From: Acidobacteriota bacterium
GTDB lineage: Bacteria; Acidobacteriota; Thermoanaerobaculia; Multivoradales; Multivoraceae
Reading direction: 5' to 3'
DNA length: 34,034 nucleotides
Assembly: GCA_011523565.1 (NCBI GenBank)
Contig: WTGL01000021.1
Coordinates: 8,848-42,881, forward strand
A model generated the notes under the pieces. That model made no database searches and was not told where the DNA came from. It saw nothing but the letters and a program-made list of their open reading frames with translations. The position numbers were made by a program, and so were the translations under genes. Shown in pieces: positions 26,368-34,034 of the stretch. Each line of letters opens with the position of its first letter. Within the stretch, counting starts at the first letter, position 1.

Positions 26368-27098
26368 CGCGACTTCGACTCTCCGTGGGCCAGGAACTCG
26401 GCCTGCTGCGAGAGCTCGGTTTCGAGGACGCCTATCCGCCACGCCGCACGCAAGGAGTCCGGGAGGGTGCGGACGACCGCTCGGGGCGCCTGCACGCGGC
26501 AACGGAAGGAGTCCGGGAGGAAGCCGGCGACCGCTCGGTACGGCTGCAGGCGGTAGCGGTCGAGGCCCAGTCCTGTACCGCGTGCCGGCTGTGCGAGCAG
26601 CGCAACACGGTCGTGTTCGGCGACGGTGACGCGAATGCGGACCTGATGTTCGTCGGCGAGGGACCCGGTTACAACGAGGATCGGCAGGGCCTGCCCTTCG
26701 TGGGTCGTGCCGGCCAGCTCCTGAACCGGATCATCCGCGCGATCGATCTGCGGCGCGAGGACGTCTACATCACGAACGTGGTCAAGTGCCGGCCTCCGAA
26801 CAACCGGGATCCGCAGCCCGACGAGACCGCGGCCTGCCGCTCGTTTCTGGACCGGCAAGTGGAGCTCATCGAGCCCCGGGTGGTCGTCGCTCTGGGCCGG
26901 GTCGCGGCCCAGCAACTGCTGCAGACCCGGGACTCCCTGGGCCGCCTTCGCGGGCGCTGGCACGAGGTTGGGGGCGTTCCGGTGCGAGTCACCTACCATC
27001 CAGCGTTCCTGCTGCGGGATCCGTCGTACAAGCGCGCCGCCTGGGAGGACATGCAGCTCGTCCGCGATCGCCTGCTGGACACCGCTGAAGATGGCTGA
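26364..27098 (+). CDS. udg: Type 4 (family 4) uracil-DNA glycosylase with duplicated N-terminal insert
   Basis: This 244-residue enzyme removes uracil from DNA. The [4Fe-4S] ligands start with C71-x2-C74 (SCTACRLC), and the later cysteines are in KCRPPNNRDP and AACRSF. Motif A is VGEGPGYNEDRQGLPFVG, and motif B is VTYHPAFLLRD. The core from about residue 65 is ordinary. The stretch before it (about residues 30-65) is a charged two-fold repeat beginning GVREGADDRS and GVREEAGDRS, not part of the catalytic domain. The start is GTG 26364, four bases inside coaBC. It overlaps the next gene by eight bases. Confidence 0.93.
   Translation: MTRLRLSVGQELGLLRELGFEDAYPPRRTQGVREGADDRSGRLHAATEGVREEAGDRSVRLQAVAVEAQSCTACRLCEQRNTVVFGDGDANADLMFVGEGPGYNEDRQGLPFVGRAGQLLNRIIRAIDLRREDVYITNVVKCRPPNNRDPQPDETAACRSFLDRQVELIEPRVVVALGRVAAQQLLQTRDSLGRLRGRWHEVGGVPVRVTYHPAFLLRDPSYKRAAWEDMQLVRDRLLDTAEDG
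26452..26559 (+). repeat. 54-base tandem duplication in the udg N-terminus
   Basis: Units 26452-26505 and 26506-26559 begin with the same 15 bases (aaggagtccgggagg) and agree at 44 of 54 positions. The length is 18 codons, so the frame is kept. Divergence at mostly scattered positions shows it is not a recent slip. Confidence 0.85.
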
Positions 27099-28098
27099 CG
27101 TCTACGAGGATGTGAGCGAGGCGATCGGTCGCACGCCCATGGTTCGTCTGCGTCGCTCCGTGAAGACCGCGCATCGCGGAATCGCGGTCTTCGCGAAGCT
27201 CGAGTACCTCAACCCGATGGGCAGCGTGAAGGACCGCGTGGCGCGGTACCTCGTGGACCGGGCGCTGGCCTCGGGGACCCTGTCGCCGGGCGGCGTGGTG
27301 ATCGAGGCGTCGTCGGGCAACACGGCGATGGGATTGGCGATGATGGCGACGAACCGGGGCCTTCGCTGCCTGGCGGTCGTTCGCCGCCAGACCAGCCGGG
27401 AGAAACTGGACTGCCTTCGAGCGCTCGGTGTCGAGCTGGTCCTCGTGGACGGCGATCTGCCTCCGGAGCACCCCGAGTCGTACAACCGCAAGGCGCAGAG
27501 CCTGGTGGCTGCTTGTCCCGGCGCCTTCTTTCCCGATCAGCACAACAACCGGGAGAACAACCAGTGCCACTACGAGACGACCGCTCCCGAGATCTGGCGT
27601 CAGATGGACGGGCGCATCGACGTCTTCGTCGGCGGCATCGGCACGGGCGGAACGGTCTCCGGAGTGGGCCGGTACCTGAAGGAACGGGATCCGAAGATCG
27701 AGGTGATTGCGGTCGATGTCGAAGGTTCCGTGTTCAGTCGCCACTTCGCGGCTCTGTCGGGGTCGGCCGACGACTCGGCCCCTCCCGGGCGCTACCTCCT
27801 CGAAGGACTGGGCGATGAGGAGATCATCGACTGCCCGGAGTTCGAGGTCTTCGACCGGATGCTCCAGGTGAGTGATTCGGAGGCGTTCCTGGCCGCCCGC
27901 GAACTCGCGCGGGACGAGGCGATGCTCGTAGGCGGCTCGAGCGGCGCCGCGCTCTGGGGCGTGCGCGAGATCCTGCCCGGCCTGCAGCCCGGCGCCCGGG
28001 TTGTCACCCTCTTCCCGGATTCGGGCACCCGCTACCTGAGCACGATCTACAACGACGACTGGCTCCGCGAACAGGGCTTGCCGACGGCGCGCGACTAG
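27091..28098 (+). CDS. cysM: PLP-dependent cysteine synthase / cystathionine beta-synthase family protein
   Basis: This 335-residue fold-type II PLP enzyme has the Schiff-base lysine K47 in NPMGSVKDRVA and the substrate loop ASSGNTAMGLA. GGIGTGGTVSGVGRYLKE binds the phosphate, and a serine-rich GGSSGAALWG follows. The family forms cysteine from O-acetylserine and sulfide, or joins serine and homocysteine. The segment GAFFPDQHNNRENNQCHYETT is more like cystathionine beta-synthases and CysM than CysK. No CBS regulatory domain follows, and the length is that of a stand-alone catalytic core. The specific reaction is not settled. It overlaps udg by eight bases and ends convergent to the CPBP gene. 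Confidence 0.88.
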   Translation: MADVYEDVSEAIGRTPMVRLRRSVKTAHRGIAVFAKLEYLNPMGSVKDRVARYLVDRALASGTLSPGGVVIEASSGNTAMGLAMMATNRGLRCLAVVRRQTSREKLDCLRALGVELVLVDGDLPPEHPESYNRKAQSLVAACPGAFFPDQHNNRENNQCHYETTAPEIWRQMDGRIDVFVGGIGTGGTVSGVGRYLKERDPKIEVIAVDVEGSVFSRHFAALSGSADDSAPPGRYLLEGLGDEEIIDCPEFEVFDRMLQVSDSEAFLAARELARDEAMLVGGSSGAALWGVREILPGLQPGARVVTLFPDSGTRYLSTIYNDDWLREQGLPTARD

Positions 28099-28113
28099 CG
28101 TGCCCGCGGGGGC

Positions 28114-28854
28114 TCAGCCGGCGAAGACCAGGTCGTAGCCCACCGCCATGATGGCGAGGTCGAGGCATATGTGGCTGATCCAGGGGGCCAGGAGGCGGTT
28201 TCCCGTGGAGCGGTAGAGCAGGCACCACAGGGCGCCGCCCAGGAAGACGGGTAGGGACATGACGACCAGGACGAGGATCGACGCGTCGCCCAGATACACC
28301 GCGATGACGACGACATGGTGCGCTGCGAAGCCCGCGGCGGCGACCAGCAGAGACCATTCGGGAGATGTCAGGCGGCGTAGCCGCCCATAGACAAACGCCC
28401 GCCAGTACACCTCCTCCAGCCAGGAGTGGAGGAAGCTGATGAGAAGCGCCGCGACGATGTAGCGGCTCAGGGTGTCGAGGTGGAAATCGGCCAGCTTGAC
28501 GGTGATCGCCTCGGCCGCGGTGGCGGCCATCTCGCCGCCGCGAAACAGCACGACGTAGCTGAGCCAGGTGAAGGCTGCGCCGGCGATCCCGGTGCCCAGC
28601 CCGAGGGCCACGGAACGTCCGGTGCGCGAGGGTCCAGCCGCGGCCGCCAGCAGGATCCCCAGGGCCGCTACAGGTCCGGCGAATTGCAGGACCTTGGCGC
28701 CGAGGTAGACCGGTGCGACCCAGGCCGTACCCTCCAGCCAGACGAAGTAGGCGAGCGAGGCGACGGTCGGCAGGGTCATGGCAGCGATCAGGGCCGTCCA
28801 CCAGACCCTTCGGCTTCGCGGGCCGATCGCGACTTCCTGGCCTTCAGACCTCAT
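28114..28854 (-). CDS. CPBP-family intramembrane metalloprotease
   Basis: This 246-residue protein has about seven hydrophobic segments. The active-site motif is EEVYWRAFVYGRL (E-E-x3-R), followed by the histidine motif AHHVVVIAV and the last HICLDLAI. These are the metal-binding sites of the CAAX-protease/bacteriocin-processing (CPBP/Abi) family, glutamic-type intramembrane peptidases. Substrates are unknown for most bacterial members; some mature peptides or provide self-immunity. ATG 28854 overlaps the preceding glycosyltransferase stop by four bases, so it is the last gene of the - strand envelope unit. It meets the cysteine-synthase gene tail to tail with a 15-base gap. Confidence 0.85.
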   Translation of the reverse strand: MRSEGQEVAIGPRSRRVWWTALIAAMTLPTVASLAYFVWLEGTAWVAPVYLGAKVLQFAGPVAALGILLAAAAGPSRTGRSVALGLGTGIAGAAFTWLSYVVLFRGGEMAATAAEAITVKLADFHLDTLSRYIVAALLISFLHSWLEEVYWRAFVYGRLRRLTSPEWSLLVAAAGFAAHHVVVIAVYLGDASILVLVVMSLPVFLGGALWCLLYRSTGNRLLAPWISHICLDLAIMAVGYDLVFAG

Positions 28855-30113
28855 GGTCGTTGGCGCTTGGACAGGGCCTGCAGGTAGGCGTCGCGATACG
28901 CGGCGGCGACCTGGTCCCAGGTCAGGTGCGAAACGGCCCTGGCGCGGGCTCTGGCACCCATCCGGAGGCGGCGCTCCGGAGAGCGCAGGAGTTCGGCGAT
29001 CGCGTCGCCGAGAGCGTCGCGGTCCTGTTCCGGGACGAGCAGCCCTTCGACGCCGGACTCGATCGCGAGTGGAATACCCGAGATCGCGCTGGAAACGACG
29101 GGCAGCCCGCTCGCCAGGGCTTCCAGGATCACGTTGGGCAGTCCGTCGACGTTGCCCTGCGGGTCGTGGACGGCGGGTAGCACGAAGAGGTCGGCACCTC
29201 GGTACAGGGCGGGCAAATCGTCGTGAGCCACCGGTCCCGGAAAGTGAACTCGCGAGCCGGGTTCCTGCTCCCAATCCGCTACGGCGGATCGCAGGGCGGC
29301 CATCTGGTCGCCGCCGCCCGCGATGACGGCGTGCAGGTCGTCGAACTCGGCCAGGAGCCGGGGCACGACATCGACCAGGACGTGGAAGCCCTTCTTGGTC
29401 GCTAGCCTTCCGACACCGAGCAGCACCGTGGCGTGGCCGGGGATGCCGAGCCGTTCACGCCAGCCGTTGCCGGCGACCGGGTCCGCGGCCTCCGCGGCGG
29501 GACAGAAAAGGTCGACGTCGACACCGTAGGGGATGACGTGGCAGGGCTTGTTCCGGTAACCCAGCTTCACGACGCGCTCGACGAGTTCCGGCGAACAGCC
29601 GGTCAGGAGGTCGCAGCGCCTCAGGGCGCGCCGGATCGCCGGACGAACCAGGGCCTTCTCCGCCAGAAAGACATCACTGCCGTGCAGGCCAGCGGCGATC
29701 AGGACGCCCCGATTGCTGAGGCCCGGCCACAGCGCCACGAGTCCGTTCGGCGCCAGCCAGTGCGCGTGCAGCAGGTCGCACTCTTCGCGGGCGAGATGGC
29801 GGCCGACCGCCGAGGCGGCGGCGCGCAGATAGAGTGGCGCCGCCAGTCCGGCGCCGAGCCTGACGCGTTCGTCCGCCGCCAGACTGCGCCCATAGCCGAG
29901 CACCTCCAGCCTTCGCGGGGCGTAGGCGAAGGTGCGGACCTCGACGCCATCGTCGATCCAGGACCTGCGGACACCCTCCGCGCGAGGCGCCAACACTGTG
30001 ACACGGTCGCCGCGGCGGACCAGACCGCGGGCCAGTTCGCGGATGAAGGGGCCGGCCATATCGCCCGGCCAGCGGGGGTAGGTCTGCGTGAGGAAGAGGA
30101 TCCGCAGAGCCAA
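28851..30113 (-). CDS. GT4-family glycosyltransferase
   Basis: This 420-residue GT-B enzyme starts MALRILFLTQTYPRWPGDMA, the opening of GT4 enzymes that act on lipid-linked or membrane glycans. GLHGSDVFLAEKALVRPAIR, IPYGVDVDLFCP, the donor-domain entry LLGVGRLATKKGFHVLVD and the E-x7-E region (NVILEALASGLPVV) follow. It should transfer a hexose-type sugar from a nucleotide donor, with retention. The start is TTG 30113, because no ATG or GTG gives this conserved N-terminus and GAGGG precedes it. It lies seven bases after the GT2 gene stop and overlaps the CPBP gene by four bases. Confidence 0.86.
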   Translation of the reverse strand: MALRILFLTQTYPRWPGDMAGPFIRELARGLVRRGDRVTVLAPRAEGVRRSWIDDGVEVRTFAYAPRRLEVLGYGRSLAADERVRLGAGLAAPLYLRAAASAVGRHLAREECDLLHAHWLAPNGLVALWPGLSNRGVLIAAGLHGSDVFLAEKALVRPAIRRALRRCDLLTGCSPELVERVVKLGYRNKPCHVIPYGVDVDLFCPAAEAADPVAGNGWRERLGIPGHATVLLGVGRLATKKGFHVLVDVVPRLLAEFDDLHAVIAGGGDQMAALRSAVADWEQEPGSRVHFPGPVAHDDLPALYRGADLFVLPAVHDPQGNVDGLPNVILEALASGLPVVSSAISGIPLAIESGVEGLLVPEQDRDALGDAIAELLRSPERRLRMGARARARAVSHLTWDQVAAAYRDAYLQALSKRQRP

Positions 30114-30120
30114 ATCGCCC

Positions 30121-31098
30121 TCAACCGACCCGTTCGCGAACCGAATAGCTGTCGTGGCGGCGGAAGTTCTTGAAGGTGATCAGTTCGCCGATCAGTCCGG
30201 TGGTGACGATCTGTATGCCGACCACCATGAGCAGGACGCCAAGCAGCAGCAGGGGCCGGTTGGAGAGGGTCTCGCCCGCGAACCAGAGCCCGGCCAGGTA
30301 GGCGCAGACGCCGAAGCCCAGGGCAAAGCTGATCAGGCCGATCGGTCCGAAGAGATGCAGCGGCCGGCGGGTGAAACGGCTGATGAAGAGCACCGTGATC
30401 AGGTCGACCGGGCCCTTGTAGGACCGATCCCAGCCGTAGCGGCTGCGGCCGACCCGACGGGGGTGGTGAGCGACCGGGATCTCGCCTACATTGAAGCCGC
30501 GCCGGCTGGCGAGGACCGGAATGTACCGGTGGAGTTCGCCATAGACGGCCACCTGCTCCAGAACCTCCCGGCGATACGCCTTGAAGCCGGAGTTGAAGTC
30601 GTGCAGCTTCACATTGGAGAGCGTCCGCGTGACCCAGTTGAAGACCCTCGACGCGATGCGGCGCCGAAGGGGGTCGCGGCGGTTCCGCTTCCAGCCGCTG
30701 ACCAGGTCGAGCGGGCCGTCTTCGAGGGCCTGCAGGAGTCTCGGAATCTCGTCCGGGTCGTCCTGCAGGTCGCCGTCCATCGTCACGAGAATGCGGCCGC
30801 GGGCGTGGTCCACTCCAGCCGAGAGCGCCGCCGCCTTGCCGAAGTTCCGGCGCAGACGGACGAGGCGGACCCGTGAGTCGCGCTCGTGTTCCCGACGAAC
30901 CGCCTCGGACGTGCCGTCGGTCGAGCCGTCGTCGATGAACAGGAGCTCGCAGCGGGCGCCCATCGCGTCCAGGTTCGCCAGGACGCGCTCCGCCAGATCG
31001 GCGACGGTGGCCTCCTCGTTGAGCACCGGTACCAGCACGCTGACATCGAGCGGCGTGGCTTCAGCGCCGGCGTCGCTGTTACGGCGCGGGCTCCTCAT
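30121..31098 (-). CDS. Polyprenyl-phosphate GT2 glycosyltransferase (DPM/GtrB/ArnC-like)
   Basis: This 325-residue enzyme has a GT-A domain at residues about 15-230: VSVLVPVLNEEATVADLAER, FIDDGSTDGT and the metal-binding MDGDLQDDPDEIP. Two C-terminal transmembrane helices follow (about 250-275, LFGPIGLISFALGFGVCAYL, and 285-312, LLLLGVLLMVVGIQIVTTGL). This is the layout of enzymes that load a sugar onto undecaprenyl or dolichyl phosphate at the inner membrane. It would make the lipid-linked donor used by later steps, possibly the neighbouring GT4. The first ATG at 31098 overlaps the kinase-like gene by 20 bases; a TTG one codon earlier is an alternative. Confidence 0.9.
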   Translation of the reverse strand: MRSPRRNSDAGAEATPLDVSVLVPVLNEEATVADLAERVLANLDAMGARCELLFIDDGSTDGTSEAVRREHERDSRVRLVRLRRNFGKAAALSAGVDHARGRILVTMDGDLQDDPDEIPRLLQALEDGPLDLVSGWKRNRRDPLRRRIASRVFNWVTRTLSNVKLHDFNSGFKAYRREVLEQVAVYGELHRYIPVLASRRGFNVGEIPVAHHPRRVGRSRYGWDRSYKGPVDLITVLFISRFTRRPLHLFGPIGLISFALGFGVCAYLAGLWFAGETLSNRPLLLLGVLLMVVGIQIVTTGLIGELITFKNFRRHDSYSVRERVG

Positions 31099-32755
31099 CA
31101 ACCGGAGCGTACTCGATCCTCTGGCCGTCGACGATCAACGCCGGCGGCTCGGATTCGAGGTCGAACTGCACCGTGGTCTCCTGCCTGGAACGTACCCGGA
31201 TCTGTTGATCGATCCGCTCCTCGGGCCGCCAGGTCGGGTTCTTGAAGACGCTCAGGACATGGGTGCCGACTGGCAGTTGCAGTCCTTCGATCGGTGCCCA
31301 TCCGATCGCCTCGTCGCCGATGCGCACGAACACCGGACGTGCCGATTCCTCCGCTGGAGCCACGCGGAGGAATCCGGGTCGTACGAGGGGCACGGGCGTC
31401 TCGAGCAGGCGGCCCGACGGGACCTGGGTCACCACCTGTTCCCGGATCTGGTAGTCGCGGGTGGCAAGTTCGAAGGTGAGCACGTGGTCGACGCCGGCTT
31501 CGACTTCGAACACTCTCCGGCGGTCGAGAAGGACCGGCTCGCGGCCGGCCACGGACACCGTGATCTCCGGGTGCCAGGCGGGCGCCAGGGCGAGGCGGCC
31601 GGTGCCGGCGCTCGCCGAGTGGGCAGGTGTCGGCCGGCTTGGGGCCGTGTAGGCCGGCGCGGTGCCGTTCGCTGGAGAAGCCACGTCGTCGGAGGGGACT
31701 GGGTCGGGCATCGCGACCGCCGTGCCCGGCCGTTCAGTCTCGGTGATTGCCGCTTCCCCGGCGACCGGAGCGTCGGAACCGGCGACGGCCGGACTACCCT
31801 TGGACCACCAGAGCGTGCCGCCGAGCCAGAGCGCGGTTCCAGCCACGGTGGCGAACGTCAACCAGCGGCGTCGGAAACGCGAACGCGACGGCCGCTTGAT
31901 GGCCGCCGCCACCTTCTCGAGACTCGGCGGTGAGTCTCCGTCCTTCCCGGGAACGCGGCCCCGGAGTTCGACATCGGCCAGGGAAGCCTCGGTCGCGGTC
32001 AGCTCGTGGGCCGCGGCTTCGAGCGCGCCGAGAACGGACGTGAAGTCGCCTGGGCGGTCCGCTGGATCGTCATGAAGGCAACCCTCGAGGACGGGGAGCA
32101 GCCGGCGCGGAAAGTCGGCGGGCAAGTCCTTGAGCGACACGGAAGTCGCGGACTTGAGCCGGCGCGGAACGGCCTGGTGTCTTCCGGGCCGATAGGTCAG
32201 CAGGCGGTGAAGCAGGACGCCGAAGGCATAGAGGTCGGTGCGCGCGTCGACAGGGTTGCCGCGCAGGAGTTCCGGGGCGCGGTAGCGGAGCTCGCCCGTG
32301 GTGCGCGGATTGGCGAAGCCTCGCAGCACCGCCGTGCCGTCCGGGCGGATCGTGACCATGCCGGGGTGCAGGTCGCCATGAACGACACCCATCCCATGGG
32401 CGTACTCCAGTGCGCGCGCGGTCTGCGCCAGCCAGGCGAAGGCGGTCTTCCTCCGCAGTTCGCCGCCCTGCTTGAGCCTCGTCTCGAGAGTCTCGCCGTC
32501 GCAGGCCTCCTCGATGCGGCACGAGGTGGTTCCGTCGATGCCGAAGTCGAGAATGCGGGCGACATGGTCGTGCTCGAGCGCCGCGGCGCCGGTGGCCCGT
32601 TCGAGAAAGCGAGCCTGCGCGTCCGGCACCTCCGCCGCCCAGACGTCGATCGTCGCCAGCGCACCGTCCGTCGAGTTGCGGCCGACGTACGAAGCAGCTC
32701 CGGCGTGGGCTTCAAGGCGGCGGACGATCTCGAAGCCGCCGATCTGTTTGCTCAT
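31079..32755 (-). CDS. Membrane-anchored protein-kinase-fold protein, probable pseudokinase
   Basis: This 558-residue protein has a kinase-like fold (about residues 5-275), a transmembrane helix (about 300-320, LTFATVAGTALWLGG) and an extracytoplasmic part. That part is rich in P and A and ends in a PEGA-like beta region (LPVGTHVLSVFKNPTW). The fold is clear from VVHGDLHPGMVTI (catalytic loop), RYRAPELLRG and DLYAFGVLLHRLLT. However, the ATP-anchoring lysine strand reads ATIDVW, the catalytic-loop asparagine is methionine, and the DFG motif is RGFA with no aspartate. Serine/threonine kinases normally need all three. A signalling or scaffold role is inferred. ATG 32755 is preferred to an upstream ATG at 32845 that extends past the promoter. 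Confidence 0.8.
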   Translation of the reverse strand: MSKQIGGFEIVRRLEAHAGAASYVGRNSTDGALATIDVWAAEVPDAQARFLERATGAAALEHDHVARILDFGIDGTTSCRIEEACDGETLETRLKQGGELRRKTAFAWLAQTARALEYAHGMGVVHGDLHPGMVTIRPDGTAVLRGFANPRTTGELRYRAPELLRGNPVDARTDLYAFGVLLHRLLTYRPGRHQAVPRRLKSATSVSLKDLPADFPRRLLPVLEGCLHDDPADRPGDFTSVLGALEAAAHELTATEASLADVELRGRVPGKDGDSPPSLEKVAAAIKRPSRSRFRRRWLTFATVAGTALWLGGTLWWSKGSPAVAGSDAPVAGEAAITETERPGTAVAMPDPVPSDDVASPANGTAPAYTAPSRPTPAHSASAGTGRLALAPAWHPEITVSVAGREPVLLDRRRVFEVEAGVDHVLTFELATRDYQIREQVVTQVPSGRLLETPVPLVRPGFLRVAPAEESARPVFVRIGDEAIGWAPIEGLQLPVGTHVLSVFKNPTWRPEERIDQQIRVRSRQETTVQFDLESEPPALIVDGQRIEYAPVDEEPAP

Positions 32756-32792
32756 GGACTCATGCGAAGAAGTTGATCGTTGGCAGAAGCCG

Positions 32793-32801
32793 ATAATAGC
32801 A
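32793..32801 (-). promoter_or_regulatory. Extended -10 promoter of the pseudokinase unit
   Basis: On the - strand TGC-TATTAT (-10 at 32793-32798) fits an extended -10 with five of six core positions, and there is no good -35. It lies within an unusually AT-rich 110-base stretch between the divergent pseudokinase and thrC genes. I see no clear rightward promoter there. Confidence 0.4.
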
Positions 32802-32897
32802 CGTTTTCGACGTAAGTTGTTGTTTCTCAGTATGTTGTGTTTCACCTAGCCACCGCGTGTGGTGACTGCTGTAATCTCGCGAGCCGGGATCGGTTTG

Positions 32898-34034
32898 ATG
32901 CGGGGGAACGGGAACACCTGGGCCAGAGGACTCGTCTGCTCGGCCACCGGAGTCCGGGCGCCGCTTGACGAGCCGGCCTTTCTGTCGCCCGCGGGCAAGC
33001 CCTGGCTGGTCGAGTACGAACTCGACACGAACCGTGGACGAACGATCGCCGGTGCGCTCTGTGGCCGGCCGTGGACGCTGTGGCGCTACCGCGAGCTGTT
33101 GCCGGTTGTCGATTTCCACAGCCGGGTCGATCTCGGCGAGGGCGGAACACCGGTCCTTCGGCTTCATCGACTGGCGCCCGCCGGCGTGCGCCTCTTCCTG
33201 AAGAACGAGGCCGGTAATCCAACCGGTTCCTTCAAGGACCGAGGGCTCTCGCTGGCGGTGAACCGGGCGCGGGAGCTCGGAGCCCCCGGTATCCAGCTTC
33301 CGAGCGCCGGCAACGCTGCCGTCGCGGCCGCGGCCTACGCGGCCGCCGCCGGGCTGCCCTGTCGGGTGGCTCTGCCCGAGGACACGCCGGCAACGGTTCG
33401 CCGGCGCTGCCGGCGCTTCGGCGCCGAAGTCATCGAGACCGGCGGGACGCTGGTCGAGGCCGGCGCCGCGCTCCGGGAGCGGGGCGGCGACTTCTGGGAT
33501 CTCTCTACCCTCCGCGAGCCGTACCGTGCCGAAGGCAAGAAGACGATGGGCTTCGAGGTCGCCGAGCAGTTCGGTTGGCGGCTGCCGGACTGGATCGTCT
33601 ATCCGACCGGCGGCGGCACCGGCATCGTGGGCATGATGAAGGCGTTCGCCGAACTCCGCAGGCTTGGCCTCCTGAGCGGTCCCCCGGCGAGGTTCGCGGT
33701 CGTGCAGATGGCTGGATGCGCGCCCATCGTGCGTGCCCACGAGGCGGGCGGCGAGGCGGCCGACCCGTGGCCGGAACCGGACACGGAGGTGTGGGGGCTG
33801 CGGGTGCCCAGGGCAATCGGTGACTTCCTCATCCTGCGGGCGCTGCGCGACAGCGGTGGCGCGGCCGTGGCGGTGGAAGAAGTCGAGGTCGCGGAGACGG
33901 CGGCCCGGGCGGCGTCGGAGGAGGGAGTTCTGGTCGGCCCCGAGACGGCGGCCGCCCTGGCCGGGCTCTCGCGCCTGAGCGACTCCGGTACCATCCGTCG
34001 CGGCGAGTCCGTGCTGGTCTTCGCGACCGGCCAT
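32898..34034 (+). CDS. thrC: Threonine synthase (cut by window end)
   Basis: The reading frame from ATG 32898 stays open to the right edge, giving 379 residues. The PLP lysine is K113 in NPTGSFKDRGLSLAV. The phosphate-binding loop is PSAGNAAVAAAAYAAAAG, and YPTGGGTGIVG is the glycine loop. An N-terminal domain (TWARGLVCSATG, LWRYRELLPV, LGEGGTPVL) precedes them, as in the longer threonine synthases. It converts phosphohomoserine to threonine. The last codons (VLVFATGH) resemble the usual C-terminal strand, so little is missing. It starts divergently from the pseudokinase gene, 142 bases away. Confidence 0.9.
   Translation, partial: MRGNGNTWARGLVCSATGVRAPLDEPAFLSPAGKPWLVEYELDTNRGRTIAGALCGRPWTLWRYRELLPVVDFHSRVDLGEGGTPVLRLHRLAPAGVRLFLKNEAGNPTGSFKDRGLSLAVNRARELGAPGIQLPSAGNAAVAAAAYAAAAGLPCRVALPEDTPATVRRRCRRFGAEVIETGGTLVEAGAALRERGGDFWDLSTLREPYRAEGKKTMGFEVAEQFGWRLPDWIVYPTGGGTGIVGMMKAFAELRRLGLLSGPPARFAVVQMAGCAPIVRAHEAGGEAADPWPEPDTEVWGLRVPRAIGDFLILRALRDSGGAAVAVEEVEVAETAARAASEEGVLVGPETAAALAGLSRLSDSGTIRRGESVLVFATGH

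Noticed and set aside
24811-26502. 563-codon frame antisense to rpoZ, coaBC and udg
   Set aside because: It crosses three well-identified genes and shows no family motif.
32898-34034. Truncated threonine synthase as a pseudogene
   Set aside because: The frame is open to the window edge and simply continues beyond it.

Overview
This window is GC-rich chromosomal DNA from a Gram-negative bacterium. Lipid A biosynthesis (lpxB), an outer-envelope glycosyltransferase cluster and very dense, overlapping gene packing all point that way. The gene set and neighbourhood (rpsA, an HU/IHF gene, a small-membrane-protein pair, lpxB, yicC, gmk, rpoZ, coaBC, type-4 udg) resemble Acidobacteriota, but this placement is inference from gene content and not a phylogenetic result. 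No rRNA, tRNA, CRISPR array, insertion sequence or phage gene is visible.

Layout. 1-1.4 kb: the end of a thioredoxin gene and an M24 aminopeptidase on the + strand. 1.5-8.2 kb, - strand: guaB, secA, an M23 envelope peptidase and comM. secA is broken by a frameshift combined with loss of roughly the preprotein cross-linking domain. 8.25-8.8 kb: a roughly 550-base divergent region packed with perfect inverted repeats. It holds an unreported-looking 29-codon gene with its own promoter and a very strong ribosome binding site. 8.8-15.4 kb, + strand: a membrane acyltransferase followed by four glycosyltransferases, including a tandemly duplicated two-gene module (small helical protein plus GT4 enzyme). 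15.5-18.7 kb: a secreted lectin-fold protein, then thyA, folA and queG. 18.7-28.1 kb: rpsA with its own promoter, then an almost uninterrupted run of housekeeping genes ending in a PLP-dependent cysteine synthase-like gene. 28.1-32.8 kb, - strand: a pseudokinase, a polyprenyl-phosphate-type GT2, a GT4 and a CPBP protease, tightly coupled. 32.9 kb to the end: threonine synthase, cut by the window edge.

How the genes work together. Most of the window is core metabolism: GMP synthesis (guaB, gmk), thymidylate and folate (thyA, folA), queuosine (queG), coenzyme A (coaBC), translation and transcription (rpsA, rpoZ), protein export (secA) and DNA repair (udg). Two accessory-looking envelope loci stand out: the acyltransferase/glycosyltransferase cluster and the pseudokinase/glycosyltransferase/CPBP cluster. 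The most unusual material is the palindrome-rich intergenic region with its mini-gene, the duplicated small-protein/GT4 module, the pseudokinase and the deleted secA.
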